Positions 52,668 to 62,930 are shown, counted from the first letter of the stretch. The stretch is DNA of 64,000 nt from an uncultured Methanoregula sp. (GCF_963677065.1 NZ_OY781872.1:429419-493418); one strand, 5' to 3'. A program made the numbers and translations. The notes: generated by a model not told the origin, from the letters alone.

Positions 52668-53411
52668 ATGCAGGTGACGTTCCTTGGAACCAACGGCTGG
52701 TTCGACACCCCCGCCGGCAACACGATCTCAACCCTCGTACAGTCGGAAGAATATGATATCATATTCGATGCCGGCAACGGGATCGCAAAGGCTGACCGGT
52801 ATATATCCCAGAAAAAACCGGTCTTCCTCTTCATCAGCCACTTTCACATCGATCACATTGCCGGGCTCCATACGCTGTGCAAGTTCCGGCTCAAAAAAGG
52901 TCTTTTCATCTTCAGCCAGCCGGGGAGTGCGGCACTCCTCGACCGATTCGTTGCCGATCCCTTCACCGTGCCCTTCGACATACTCCCCTTCAATGTAACC
53001 GTCCGGGAACTGGAGGCGGGCACCCACAAGATCCCGTTCGGGCTCACCTGCCTTCCTCTCGTCCACCCGGCCCCGTGCTTCGGGTACCGGCTGGAACTCG
53101 ACGGAAAAGTCGTCACCTACTGCACCGACACCGGCGTCTGTGAGAATGCAGTCACCCTCGGGCGAAATGCCGATCTGCTCATTACCGAGTGCGGCCTCCG
53201 AAGCGGCGAGGTGAGCCCCGACTGGCCCCACCTCAACCCGGAGAACGCCATCGGGATTGCGCGGGAAGCCCGGGCCAAGCGGCTCGCACTCACCCACTTT
53301 GGCGCCGAAGTGTACGGAACCGTCCAGGAGCGGCTCGCCGTGCAGGAACGGCTCTCAAAGGAATGTCCCGGTCTTATTGCTGCAATGGACAACATGACGC
53401 TTGATCTCTGA
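52668..53411 (+). CDS. RNase Z-like metallo-beta-lactamase fold hydrolase
   Basis: A 247-residue cytoplasmic hydrolase. It starts MQVTFLGTNGWFDTPAGN, the RNase Z/ElaC-like opening, and has the metal motif SHFHIDHIAG, YCTDTGVCENAV, and LTHFGAEVYG near the end. The flexible arm of true tRNase Z is not clear, so it may be a paralogue acting on another phosphodiester. Start at this ATG gives the family N-terminus; an earlier in-frame ATG adds eight residues. A TATA-like TTTTTTATGG about 25 bases upstream suggests a nearly leaderless transcript. Confidence 0.82.
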   Translation: MQVTFLGTNGWFDTPAGNTISTLVQSEEYDIIFDAGNGIAKADRYISQKKPVFLFISHFHIDHIAGLHTLCKFRLKKGLFIFSQPGSAALLDRFVADPFTVPFDILPFNVTVRELEAGTHKIPFGLTCLPLVHPAPCFGYRLELDGKVVTYCTDTGVCENAVTLGRNADLLITECGLRSGEVSPDWPHLNPENAIGIAREARAKRLALTHFGAEVYGTVQERLAVQERLSKECPGLIAAMDNMTLDL

Positions 53412-53521
53412 ATCCTCCATTCTATTCTCCTTTCTCCAGGCTGTACCCCCACCGTACCGGTTCTCCGATCAGCATACGCACAGAGTGGCGTGTTTTTGTT
53501 ATTTAATCAAATATTTTTGAC

Positions 53522-53548
53522 TTAAATCGATTTTAAAACCCGATTTAA
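53522..53548. promoter_or_regulatory. AT-rich promoter region with an inverted repeat before the HEAT gene
   Basis: TTAAATCG at 53522-53529 and CGATTTAA at 53541-53548 are an exact inverted repeat with 11 bases between. A TATA-like ATAAATATTG follows at 53561-53570, about 60 bases before the HEAT-protein start. The repeat could be an operator for that gene; which regulator is not known. Confidence 0.4.
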
Positions 53549-53627
53549 AAAAAAGAATACATAAATATTGTTATGAGTCAAAGAAGATAATACGCGACGA
53601 CAGGGGTCTTAGTGCAGGAAGCGGGAG

Positions 53628-56600
53628 ATGGGAGTTTTCGATCTTTTCAAACAGGATGATCCCGACAGTATCTGCCGCAGGGATGTTGACCGCCTGATGC
53701 AGGATCTCCGGTCAGACAAAGCCATACTCGTGCAGGAGGCGATTGATGGCCTTCAGGCCAGGGGAAGAGCGGGCCTTGTTCCCTTGCTGGAGAGGCTCCG
53801 GGTTGAAGACGAAGCCCACAAGATGCCGATCGTCTGTGTCCTTCTGGGTCTCTCCGGGGTCACTCCTGCAGAGATCTGCAGGAGTACAAAAACAACCTGC
53901 CATCTGGAAAACAGCGAACTCATCCACCTCTTCTCCCTGCCCGGGAGGAATGCAATACCCGGTCTCCTGAAATATCTGACGGACAATGATGGAACGGTGC
54001 GCTCGGTAGCAGCAGGAGCACTCGCCCGGATTGGCGAACCGGCCCACCCCCTTCTCGTAAAAGCCCTTACCCACCGGTCGCACCGGGTCCGGTCCGGTGC
54101 CGCTGACGCACTTGCCCGCATGAACCGGGTGCCAAGCAATAACGATGACTATTACCATTTTCTGATCGCCCGGGAGCGCTGGTCCGATCTGGTCCGGGCA
54201 AAGAAGGCCGCGGTCCCGTTTCTTATCGGGATACTTCCGGATCGGTATTACCGGATCCGCATGGACGCAGCCACAGCGCTCGGTGCAATCGGGGATCCGC
54301 GGGCAGTACGACCCCTGGGAGAACTCCTGGCCGATCCCGAGAACGAAGTCTGCATCAGCGCGATCGAAGCCCTGGGGAAGATCCATAACGAAACCGCCAT
54401 CCCGCACCTGGTCAGGGGCCTCAGCCATGATTCCTATAATGTCCGGCATATGGCAGCCACCACCCTGTCGGCATGCGGGTGGTTGCCGGATACCACCGAA
54501 GAGCGGGCCCGGTTCTATCTCGCCTCGGAACAATGGCACGAACTGTCCCGTATGGGAAGACCGGCAATCCCGTTCCTTATCCAGGTTCTCGAAAACCCGC
54601 GGTACGGGTTGCAGGCCGGGGTTGCAGCCGCGCTCAAAGGCATGGGAAAACCCGGCCGGGACGCTCTTGTTGCTGCAGCCAGTCATAAGAACCCGGTTAT
54701 CCGTAAAGCGGCTGAGGATATCCTGAACGAGAGTCATTCTCCGGCACCGGGATCTGCCGGTCCGGCCCACCAGGATCCGGTGAAGGCGGTTGTTTTACCG
54801 CAGGGGAACAAGGGGCCCGCAAATACGATTGCAACCCACCCGGACCCTCATCTGAAATCATCTGAACAACCGGCTTCCTGCCAGGCAGCCCCGGAACAGC
54901 AGGGAAGAGACAGGCAACCACACAGATCTGAACCCGCAGGACAGGACACGAGCCCCGCACCAGTGCCGGTTGCGCAAAGAGTCCTTTCGGAAATCCCGAA
55001 AACCCGTAAGCCGGAGTTGCCCGCTCCATCCACTGCATCGGTCCCGGAACCTCATGAACGGGAGCCGGATTTTTCCGGTTGCCTGCAGGAAGGGATTCAG
55101 GGCACCGATACTACCGAAGAAGAGATCCGGTCGCTGGTAGCCGCCCTGAAAAACAAGGACGGAAATATCCGGGCCATTACCGTGGAAGCCTTAGGGCGAA
55201 TCGGGGTCCGGGCCATCCAAGCGCTCGAAGGGGCGCTTACAGACCCCTCGTGGGAAGTCCGGCTTGCTGCAGCAGAGGTTCTGGGACAGATAAAAAATGA
55301 GCGTGCAGTACAGCCACTCATCACTGCCCTGCATGATACCGATGGGGAGGTCCGGGCAGCGTCAGCCTGCTCGCTTGGGAAGATCGGAGATTTTTCTGCA
55401 TTTGTGCCTCTTGTCCAGGCACTGGAAGACCCGGATTTCGGGGCGCGCCGGAACGCGGAATCTGCACTTGCGGCATTTGGCGAACAGGGCGCACAACCCG
55501 CAAAAAGACTCCTAGCCCACTCAAACCCGCTTGTCCGGGGAAGTGCTGCAACGATTCTCGGGATGATCGGCAGCATGGAAACCCTTCCTGACCTCATATT
55601 CCTGTTCGGAGACTCCGACGAGGGGGTCAGGGAACGGGCTGCAATTGCACTCGGAAAGACCGGTTCCCGGGCTATCCCGCTGCTCTCTGAAGTTCTCGCC
55701 ACCGGGGACCCGGGCCGGCGGCTCTGTGCCGTTACCGGTCTGGGTCATGCCGGCCCGGGGGCCGAAGAATACCTGGTTGCAGCCTGCCGGGACGAAGACA
55801 CAACGGTGCGGGAGCGTGCCCGGGCATTTCTCACTGCCGCATCCGGCAGCACCCCGGTTTCCGATACTTCCCACACCAGTTACGAGGGATTCTGGCCGGC
55901 ATTACCGGACGACTCCCCGTCTCATCCGGGCATCAGCGCCGGTGAGAAGACAAAGGCTTTCGCAGGTGAGACATCCAATGATGCCAATGAAATCCCCGGC
56001 AGTGAGGAAGGTCTGCCGGATATGGCCGGACCGCTGATCGGACCACTCATTGATGCCCTTAAATCTCCTTCGTCCAAAACCCGGATGCTGGCGGTCCAGT
56101 CGCTTGGCAGGATCGGGGACTGCCGGGCCGTCTCTCCCCTGATCACTCTGCTCGGGGAGAGGGATCCCATTATGAGGCAGATCGCAGCGGAGGCACTCGG
56201 GCAGATCGGTGATACCGGGGCGATACCGGGACTTATCCGGCTCCTGGAGGACCCGTTCGAGCAGGTGAGGAAGTCTGCAGCCAGTGCTCTCGGGGGAATC
56301 GGGCACGATGACGCGGTGCCGGGACTTATCGCTGCCCTGACCGATGACGATTATAGTGTCCGGACAGAAGCAGGAAATATCCTGGTCAGGATGGGCACCC
56401 TTGCATGCCCCCACCTTGTTCTGGCCCTTGTGCACCCGTCCCGGAAGATCCGCCGGGAGTCAGCATCCTGCCTGGATCAGCTCGGGTGGGGACCGGAAGC
56501 AAGTCAGGACCGCATTCACTATCTCATAGCAAAAGAGGCCTGGATCGAACTCTCCGGCATGGAGGAAGCGGCACTGCCCCCGCTCCGCAGGCTTGTCCTT

Positions 56601-56858
56601 GCAAGTGAGGAGGAGGACCTTCGCATGGGAGCGATCCTGACTCTCGTAAAGATGGAGAACACTCACGCCATCGGCCTGTTGATCCAGGCGCTCAGGGACA
56701 AAAGTTTCCTCATCCGCCACAAAGCGATGAATGCCCTCATGGACAAAGGCGAATCCGCCATCTCCCCACTGATGGAAGCAACGAATTCTGATGACGAGCA
56801 TATCCGCGCTGCATCAGAACTTATCCTCGAGCGGATAACCCGCAGGTGCAGCGCCTGA
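53628..56858 (+). CDS. Giant HEAT-repeat (PBS lyase-like) protein
   Basis: A 1076-residue soluble scaffold. Residues about 45-370 contain HEAT/PBS-lyase repeats (for example DPRAVRPLGELLADPENEVC and NGAVRSVAAGALARIGEP-like helices). A low-complexity Pro/Gln/Ser/Glu linker spans about 370-500. A second repeat block runs 500-745 (IKNERAVQPLITALHDTDGE, then LGQIKNERAV), and after another linker (about 745-800, Ser/Pro/Asp-rich) a third block continues to the end. HEAT proteins bind other proteins; the partner is unknown. It starts with ATG after an AAGCGGGAG leader. Neighbours do not indicate a pathway. Confidence 0.85.
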   Translation: MGVFDLFKQDDPDSICRRDVDRLMQDLRSDKAILVQEAIDGLQARGRAGLVPLLERLRVEDEAHKMPIVCVLLGLSGVTPAEICRSTKTTCHLENSELIHLFSLPGRNAIPGLLKYLTDNDGTVRSVAAGALARIGEPAHPLLVKALTHRSHRVRSGAADALARMNRVPSNNDDYYHFLIARERWSDLVRAKKAAVPFLIGILPDRYYRIRMDAATALGAIGDPRAVRPLGELLADPENEVCISAIEALGKIHNETAIPHLVRGLSHDSYNVRHMAATTLSACGWLPDTTEERARFYLASEQWHELSRMGRPAIPFLIQVLENPRYGLQAGVAAALKGMGKPGRDALVAAASHKNPVIRKAAEDILNESHSPAPGSAGPAHQDPVKAVVLPQGNKGPANTIATHPDPHLKSSEQPASCQAAPEQQGRDRQPHRSEPAGQDTSPAPVPVAQRVLSEIPKTRKPELPAPSTASVPEPHEREPDFSGCLQEGIQGTDTTEEEIRSLVAALKNKDGNIRAITVEALGRIGVRAIQALEGALTDPSWEVRLAAAEVLGQIKNERAVQPLITALHDTDGEVRAASACSLGKIGDFSAFVPLVQALEDPDFGARRNAESALAAFGEQGAQPAKRLLAHSNPLVRGSAATILGMIGSMETLPDLIFLFGDSDEGVRERAAIALGKTGSRAIPLLSEVLATGDPGRRLCAVTGLGHAGPGAEEYLVAACRDEDTTVRERARAFLTAASGSTPVSDTSHTSYEGFWPALPDDSPSHPGISAGEKTKAFAGETSNDANEIPGSEEGLPDMAGPLIGPLIDALKSPSSKTRMLAVQSLGRIGDCRAVSPLITLLGERDPIMRQIAAEALGQIGDTGAIPGLIRLLEDPFEQVRKSAASALGGIGHDDAVPGLIAALTDDDYSVRTEAGNILVRMGTLACPHLVLALVHPSRKIRRESASCLDQLGWGPEASQDRIHYLIAKEAWIELSGMEEAALPPLRRLVLASEEEDLRMGAILTLVKMENTHAIGLLIQALRDKSFLIRHKAMNALMDKGESAISPLMEATNSDDEHIRAASELILERITRRCSA

Positions 56859-57118
56859 TCCCTGCCGGACAAAGGGTGCATCCGCTACAACTGCGGGGCA
56901 GAGAAATTTACCTACCTGACCCACCGGGGGAATGATACATGCCGACAGGAAGATCGATCTTCCTGGCTTCCAGGTAGTTGCGCACATCACCTCACGACTG
57001 AGCCGGATACGGGCATTGAGCCCGTCCTCATATGCGACCGGTTTGATAATGTCGGTCTCCGGCCGGCCCTGTCTCAGTGCGCCATCTTATGAGCTCGCAG
57101 ACCAAATGGTGGTGCAAC

Positions 57119-58726
57119 ATGAATACAAGAATCCAGTTTTCCGATTTCAACCTCTCGCGCGAGATCGGCAAAGCCATAGAAGATATGGGCTTCGAAGAGC
57201 CCTCGCCTATCCAGGCACTAGCAATCCCCCTCATCCAGGCAGGGCGCGATGTGACCGCCCAGGCCCAGACCGGCACCGGGAAGACTGCGGCGTTCGGTAT
57301 CCCCGTCATCGAGAAGATCGATCCAACCAAGCGATCCGTCCAGGCGATAGTACTCTGTCCAACCCGGGAACTCTGCATCCAGATCGCCGAGGAGTTCTCA
57401 AACCTCCTCGCGCATATGCCCAGAATCCTTGTGCTTCCGGTATACGGCGGCCAGCCAATCGAGCGGCAGCTCCGGGCGCTCCAGTCGGGAGTTCACATTG
57501 TCATCGGCACACCGGGACGGGTCATGGATCACCTGGACCGGCGCACTCTCAAGCTCGACGATGTCACCACGGTTGTGCTCGACGAAGCCGACCAGATGCT
57601 CGATATGGGATTCCGCGACGATATCGAACTGATCATTCGGAAAACGCCCCAGAACCGGCAGACCCTGCTCTTCTCGGCAACGCTCCCGCAGCCGATCCTC
57701 GATATCTCGAAACGGTTCCAGAACAAGCCCGAGTTCGTCCGCGTCCAGTACGCCGAACTCACCGTTCCGCAGATCGCCCAGTCCTACATGGAAGTCAAGG
57801 ACCGGGAGAAACTCGACGTGCTCTGCCGGCTCATCGATCTCGAAGACCCGCAGCTTGCAATTGTTTTCTGCAACACCAAGCGTCGGGCAGAAGAGCTCTC
57901 GGGGAAAGTCCGGGCCCGGGGTTACCGCGCAGACGAGCTGCACGGGGACATGAAGCAGTCCCAGCGGGACCGGGTCATGGGAGGGTTCCGCAAGGGATCC
58001 ATCGACATCCTGATCGCAACCGATGTCGCGGCCCGCGGTATCGATGTCGACGATGTCGACCTGGTCATCAATTTCGACGTTCCTCAGGACGTTGAGTATT
58101 ACGTTCACCGCATCGGCAGGACCGGCCGGGCCGGCAAGAGCGGGAAAGCCATCACGTTTGTTGCACCCCGCGACTTCACCAAGCTCCGCGAGATCATGCA
58201 CTATGCCAAGGTCCAGATCGCCCGTGTTCCGATACCTTCCGAGAGCGATGTGGCCGAGACCCGCACCCGGGTCATGATCGACCGGGTGCACGAGATCATT
58301 GCGGCAGGCGGTCTCGAGCAGTACATCCGGATCATCGAGACGGAAACGGAAGGCGACCTTCAGACAATCGAGATCGCTGCAGCCCTTCTGAAGATACAGA
58401 TGGAATCCGGCACCGAACCGGCAGCCGAGAAGCGGCAGCAGGAAGTGGACTTTGCCGACACCGGCGCAGAGCCGGGGATGGTCCGGTTCTTCCTTGCCGT
58501 GGGCAGGCAGCACAAGGTTGCCCCAAAGGACATTGTCGGGGCAATAGCGGGCGAGACCGGGATCCCCGGAAAAGCGATTGGAGCCATCCGGATTCTCGAT
58601 GCCTACTCGTTTGTCGAGGTGCCAAAGGAGCACGCGAGTGATGTCTACTCAATCATGAAAGAGCGGACCATCCGCAACCAGCCAACCGGCATCGAACCGG
58701 CAGCGGCGGGCAAGCGGGCCTATTAA
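57119..58726 (+). CDS. DEAD-box RNA helicase with DbpA-type RNA-binding domain
   Basis: A 535-residue ATP-dependent RNA helicase of the CsdA/DeaD type. Q motif FEEPSPIQ, Walker A AQTGTGKT (49-56), PTREL, TPGR, DEAD (155-158), SAT (186-188), and later ARGIDVDDV and HRIGRTGRAG are all intact. The C-terminal 70 residues (MVRFFLAVGRQHKVAPKDIV, then GKAIGAIRILDAYSFVEVP) form a DbpA-like RRM fold that binds structured RNA. It may act in ribosome assembly or cold response. The ATG has GGTGGTG five bases upstream; the longer frame adds 14 codons with no similarity. The 260-base spacer before it shows no gene. Confidence 0.92.
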   Translation: MNTRIQFSDFNLSREIGKAIEDMGFEEPSPIQALAIPLIQAGRDVTAQAQTGTGKTAAFGIPVIEKIDPTKRSVQAIVLCPTRELCIQIAEEFSNLLAHMPRILVLPVYGGQPIERQLRALQSGVHIVIGTPGRVMDHLDRRTLKLDDVTTVVLDEADQMLDMGFRDDIELIIRKTPQNRQTLLFSATLPQPILDISKRFQNKPEFVRVQYAELTVPQIAQSYMEVKDREKLDVLCRLIDLEDPQLAIVFCNTKRRAEELSGKVRARGYRADELHGDMKQSQRDRVMGGFRKGSIDILIATDVAARGIDVDDVDLVINFDVPQDVEYYVHRIGRTGRAGKSGKAITFVAPRDFTKLREIMHYAKVQIARVPIPSESDVAETRTRVMIDRVHEIIAAGGLEQYIRIIETETEGDLQTIEIAAALLKIQMESGTEPAAEKRQQEVDFADTGAEPGMVRFFLAVGRQHKVAPKDIVGAIAGETGIPGKAIGAIRILDAYSFVEVPKEHASDVYSIMKERTIRNQPTGIEPAAAGKRAY

Positions 58727-58829
58727 CCCTTAAAATTCTTTTTTGCAGGGAATCTGCACAAATGTCACATGCCATAATGGCCTGTGGCGGTTCAGCGTAT
58801 CGGGAAACTTAAAAAAAGAGAACCTCTGA

Positions 58830-59390
58830 TCAGAGGTGTTTGACAACGGTCTCTTTTTCCTTCCGGCGCTCGTTGAGTCCGTGCGAGACCTGCATCAGGC
58901 CGTAGACAAAGAGGTACAGGCCGACAAGGATCGCAATGACCTCGATGGTTGCTGCCGGATGAAGGAGCAGGAATACCCCCACAACGACTGCAAGGATCCC
59001 AAGGACCGCGAGCACGAACCTGACCATGGGTTCGGCAATGCTCATGGTGAGGCCGAGAATCGTCTCCCCTATCCCGAAAAGAATGAGGAAAATTCCAAGC
59101 AGGAGACCTGCGGCAACGACAACGATGAGGGCTGCTGCTATCGTGAAGATACCAACGATGACCCCGGCGATCCCGAGACAGAGGACAACCCACTTCGATA
59201 TTCCTTCGGTATCGATGAAGAGGCCCTCGACAAGGAAGATAGCGGAGAGCAGGATGACAACTATACCTGCAATCTGTAAGAAGAACAGGGTTGCCTGGCC
59301 GGGGAAGAACAAGAGGATGACTCCCACGATGGCACAGAACAGGCCCAGCAGTATCATGGATTTCCAGCGGAGATGATGATGATCGTCCAT
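58830..59390 (-). CDS. DUF308 (HdeD-like) membrane protein
   Basis: A 186-residue protein with six predicted membrane helices (for example MILLGLFCAIVGVILLFFPG, IAGIVVILLSAIFLVEGLF, VVLCLGIAGVIVGIFTIAAA, AGLLLGIFLILFGIGETILG, FVLAVLGILAVVVGVFLLLHP) and the glycine-rich repeated pattern of the DUF308/HdeD family. A basic tail (NERRKEKETVVK) ends it. Such proteins are linked to acid and membrane stress in bacteria. Single gene; no operon partners visible. Confidence 0.88.
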   Translation of the reverse strand: MDDHHHLRWKSMILLGLFCAIVGVILLFFPGQATLFFLQIAGIVVILLSAIFLVEGLFIDTEGISKWVVLCLGIAGVIVGIFTIAAALIVVVAAGLLLGIFLILFGIGETILGLTMSIAEPMVRFVLAVLGILAVVVGVFLLLHPAATIEVIAILVGLYLFVYGLMQVSHGLNERRKEKETVVKHL

Positions 59391-59565
59391 AGTACCACGT
59401 CGTCACCGTTCCAGATAACTATTTCGGACCAATCCGGCGTGCATCCAAAAATTTCAGCGGATTTCTGCGGTGCTGGGTTAAAAAAGCGAATATTCTGGCT
59501 CAAAGCGCGGTATAAGGTCCTGTTACGGCATAATGATGATATAGCATCATGGGCAACCTTCCGGT

Positions 59566-60069
59566 ATGACAAGGATTATTTCTATCGCAATTGCGCTCAT
59601 GCTCTGCATGCTCCTCACCATCTCTGCCGGCTGCACCCAGCAGCCGACAGCCCCGGTCCAGCAAACCCCGGCGCCAACACAGGAAGCCACAGTTGCAGCA
59701 ACTACCGCCACCGTTGCCCCTCAGGCAACAGAGGTGTCCTCAACCCCCGGCCCGACCCAGTCGCTCCCCGAGATCTGGAGCATCGATGTCCAGGTCCAGA
59801 GCAACGGGGAATCCATCGACCCGCAGATCATCGCCACGTTCCGGGGAGGCAAAGGCCAGAATCTCATCCCGCAGCTGGACATCAAAGTCACCCGGTCCGA
59901 TGGCGTGGTCGAGACTGCATCCATGGTCCAGCCCTTCAAGGTCGGACAGACGGTCTCCCTTGCGGGAACAAGGAAGAACACGGACCGGGCCGAAGTCTGG
60001 GCAATCACCCCCAATGGAGAGAAAGTGAAAATATACGACCAGTATATTCCGTTCAGGACATTCAACTGA
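59566..60069 (+). CDS. Predicted lipoprotein
   Basis: A 167-residue exported protein with lipobox ISAGC (about residues 19-23) and a Thr/Pro/Ala/Gln linker. The domain (EIWSIDVQVQSNGESIDPQI, then FRGGKGQNLIPQLDIKVTRS, and RKNTDRAEVWAITPNGEKVK) is a compact beta-sandwich that recurs among methanogen lipoproteins; I do not know a name for it. No neighbours in the same direction within 300 bases. A T-run after the stop (CCCTTTTTTAAAAAAAC) may end the transcript. Confidence 0.75.
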   Translation: MTRIISIAIALMLCMLLTISAGCTQQPTAPVQQTPAPTQEATVAATTATVAPQATEVSSTPGPTQSLPEIWSIDVQVQSNGESIDPQIIATFRGGKGQNLIPQLDIKVTRSDGVVETASMVQPFKVGQTVSLAGTRKNTDRAEVWAITPNGEKVKIYDQYIPFRTFN

Positions 60070-60815
60070 TTCCATCCCTTTTTTAAAAAAACCGGAAAAA
60101 ATTTCTATACTGTACATTTTTCTCATATGGCCCACCAGATTTCAACCAAGATCCCGGTGAGCCGCAGACCCCCACACCCGCGTTTATTTGGCATACCCCC
60201 CCAAACCCAGAAATACGCCCCCGGCCCCGAACCTCTGCTGGAACAGATATACATTCTCCGGTTATTCTGAGCGTAATACCGTCGAACGGGCAATCCGGAG
60301 CAATAGCACACTTTTCCGAAAAACTCCCCCAAAAAAAGGCCGAAACTATCCGGTCGCGATCTTCATGCTACGATGAAACAGAGCCCGTTGCGAGCCCGGA
60401 TTCCCTATTTTCCGGAAAAGGGAGGTTCACCCCTCCACAGGTCAAAAAAAGCGATCTTCGGTATCAACCCCCAATAGCGAGCCCAATGGAGCGGGGGATT
60501 GCGATATCATGTTTTTTCTGCTCCGTCGATACCTTCATATTACAATGAGAGGGGCTGATGCCCCATATCCCCCGTTAAATGCCACCCCCGGATAACGCCC
60601 CGCGGCGGCTTTTTATGAGTGGATCGCTCCGGAGTGTATATTTTCCCAAAACGGGCAATCGGTCGTCACCAAAAGGGGGAATTCCCCCGCAAATCATTTC
60701 ACAATATTCAATATATCTCCGAGAAAAGATCGATCATTCCATTGTATTGACGAGTGTTTTTGGGTTCCCGGTCTCCCCCGGGCCGCTGCACCGGTACAGG
60801 GTCTGGAGAATTTTA
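60070..60815. other. Repeat-bearing spacer without a clear gene
   Basis: A 745-base gap between a lipoprotein and the protease gene. It has C-tracts such as GGCATACCCCCCC (60190-60202), shared with the repeats at 43940, and short repeated words (GGGCAATC at 60287 and 60654; ACGGGCAATC with one base differing before). A hairpin-capable AAAAGGGGGAATTCCCCCGC lies at 60671-60690. No open frame here has a convincing start or domain. A protease promoter is expected near the right end; the ATG is preceded by GGAGA. Confidence 0.45.
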
Positions 60816-62930
60816 ATGAGATTTCATCCCCTGAAACGATTGATCTATGCTGCACTTCTGATAGGCCTTCTTCTTGTTCCGTTCGCAACGGCAACCGATC
60901 AGGGCGGGGTTATGCATCCGAATGCTTCAGAACTGGCGGATGATGCAGCAGACTACAGTGCTGCCACGGTCTTCGATGCGGTGAGCGAACCGGGGAGTTC
61001 GGATCCGGTTTACGTTGTCAATGACTTCCCCAAGAAATCCTACCGTGAATGGAACCAGGGAGAGTGCGGCAACTGCTGGGTCTGGACCGGCACCGCCCTT
61101 CTCTCCCAGTCGTATTACAATTATTCGGGGATCGCAACACCACTCTCGATACAGTTTTTCAACTCGAATTATGAGAACGGGAATATCAACAGAAACCACC
61201 CCGGTGACTGGGCATGTACCGGGGGAAACGTGGAGGAGTTTGCCCGGGCCTACAATGCAGGACTCGACCAGACGTATGCCGGCCTCCCGTTCGTTGTTCC
61301 CTGGGATAATTACAATGCCTCATACAAGGACAGGTCGAATGACGGCAACGAGAATACCACTACGGTGTTACCGAAAGAACTGATGACGATAACCCCGAAC
61401 ATCGGGTTTAACAGGATCAATCCTGAACGGGTTCTCTCCAAAACGCCAACGAACCAGACCGAGGCAATACGGAATATGACCGCAGTCCTTCTCGATGGAA
61501 AAGTCATGTATTATTCCCACAAATGGCCGGACGACAAAAATTACACGGTCTGGAAAGACCTCTGGGAGAATCAACCGGATGGATTGTATGACCCGGATTC
61601 CCTGAATGGTTCCCTGTACAATACCTCATCAGGAGAGGGCAGCAGCCATGCCATGGTGCTTATCGGGTACAACAAGACCGACGCTGATGACTCAAAATGG
61701 TACTGGATCGTGCAGAACAGCTGGGGGGATTCCACGGCCGGAAGGGCAAATGGCCAGTTCAGGCTCAAGATGAAGATAAATTACGATGCACGGTTCACCG
61801 ACAATGATCCGGTCATGCAGTTCTGGGTGTACAATGTCACGTGGAAGACCGATCCCACGGTGACTTCAATCACCCCGTCCTCAAGAGAGAACACCGGTTT
61901 TATTGACTTCAACCTTGCCGGAACCGGGTTCCGTTCCGGGGCGGTCGTGAACCTTACGAGATCGGGAGCATCCGACATTACCGCATCCGAAGTTACGGTA
62001 GCGTCGCCGGCAAAAATCACCGGAATATTTGATCTCACGACTGCAGTAGCGGGGAAGTATAATGTCGTCGTGACCAATACCGACAACCGTTCCGGAACGC
62101 TTGTGAGCGGATTTACCGTAGTTAGTGAAGCCCCATCCCCCGCGGATTCGAGCGATGAGGATTCGAGCGAATCCGCTTCGCTGACCTCGCCCGGAGGAGC
62201 GGCGGGGCAGGCCATGATGTTCGATCTCAGGAACCAGCTCTCGGAGACCGACCCGGCCGAGGTTGTTTCCGTTGATGTTGTACCGGCCGAGACCCTGGGC
62301 CAGACCGAACTTATGGTGGTGGACGGGGCCAGGGTCGACACTGCAGGGCTCGAAGGTCGTACCGTCAACCAGGTGATGTCCCTGACCCTGGTCGGCGTCA
62401 ACCCATCTAAGATCGACCATGCGGACATCAGCTTCACCGTCTCCCGCTCCTGGCTCGAAGCACATAACCTGAAGCCGGAGAACATAGTCCTGATGCGGAA
62501 CACCGGGGGCGTATGGACAGAACTTCCGACAGCGATCAACCGCCAGACCGCGAATGCATTTTATTTCACGGCAAGAACACCGGGATTCTCGTACTTCGCA
62601 GTAACCACCAGGAAGAATATATCCGGAGGGACTGTAACAACGGAGGCAACTATTCCGGCAACCGGAGCCGCCACTGTACCGGCTACCGCCGTTCCCTCAG
62701 CCACGCTCCCGTCATCACCCCGTGGCACCATATCGGCACCGCTCGCGACAAACCCCTCAACAGCAAATAATACGATGGCTGCTCCCGCCGGGGGTGCGGG
62801 ATCGGGGATCCCATTCCTGCCGGCTATTGCAGGAACCGCTGCAATCATTGTCGTGGTTATCGGGGGGATATTCCTGCAGCGGTGGTGGATCAGGAGGCAG
62901 AACCCGGCGCTCTTCCGGAAGTACGACTGA
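60816..62930 (+). CDS. Papain-like surface protease with PGF-pre-PGF domain and C-terminal anchor
   Basis: A 704-residue exported cysteine protease. Signal peptide (about 7-27). The C1A catalytic set is complete: oxyanion Gln81 and nucleophile Cys87 in QGECGNCWVW, His278 in GSSHAMVLIGY, and Asn301 in VQNSWGD. An IPT/TIG-like beta domain follows (VTSITPSSRENTGFIDFNLA), then a Ser/Asp-rich linker and a PGF-pre-PGF-type domain (VNQVMSLTLVGVNPSKIDHA, FTVSRSWLEAHNLKPENIVL, ARTPGFSYFAVT). A Thr/Ala/Pro stalk leads to a membrane helix (about 665-690) and a basic end. No propeptide inhibitor was recognised. The ATG chosen starts a perfect signal; upstream codons in frame do not. Confidence 0.88.
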   Translation: MRFHPLKRLIYAALLIGLLLVPFATATDQGGVMHPNASELADDAADYSAATVFDAVSEPGSSDPVYVVNDFPKKSYREWNQGECGNCWVWTGTALLSQSYYNYSGIATPLSIQFFNSNYENGNINRNHPGDWACTGGNVEEFARAYNAGLDQTYAGLPFVVPWDNYNASYKDRSNDGNENTTTVLPKELMTITPNIGFNRINPERVLSKTPTNQTEAIRNMTAVLLDGKVMYYSHKWPDDKNYTVWKDLWENQPDGLYDPDSLNGSLYNTSSGEGSSHAMVLIGYNKTDADDSKWYWIVQNSWGDSTAGRANGQFRLKMKINYDARFTDNDPVMQFWVYNVTWKTDPTVTSITPSSRENTGFIDFNLAGTGFRSGAVVNLTRSGASDITASEVTVASPAKITGIFDLTTAVAGKYNVVVTNTDNRSGTLVSGFTVVSEAPSPADSSDEDSSESASLTSPGGAAGQAMMFDLRNQLSETDPAEVVSVDVVPAETLGQTELMVVDGARVDTAGLEGRTVNQVMSLTLVGVNPSKIDHADISFTVSRSWLEAHNLKPENIVLMRNTGGVWTELPTAINRQTANAFYFTARTPGFSYFAVTTRKNISGGTVTTEATIPATGAATVPATAVPSATLPSSPRGTISAPLATNPSTANNTMAAPAGGAGSGIPFLPAIAGTAAIIVVVIGGIFLQRWWIRRQNPALFRKYD

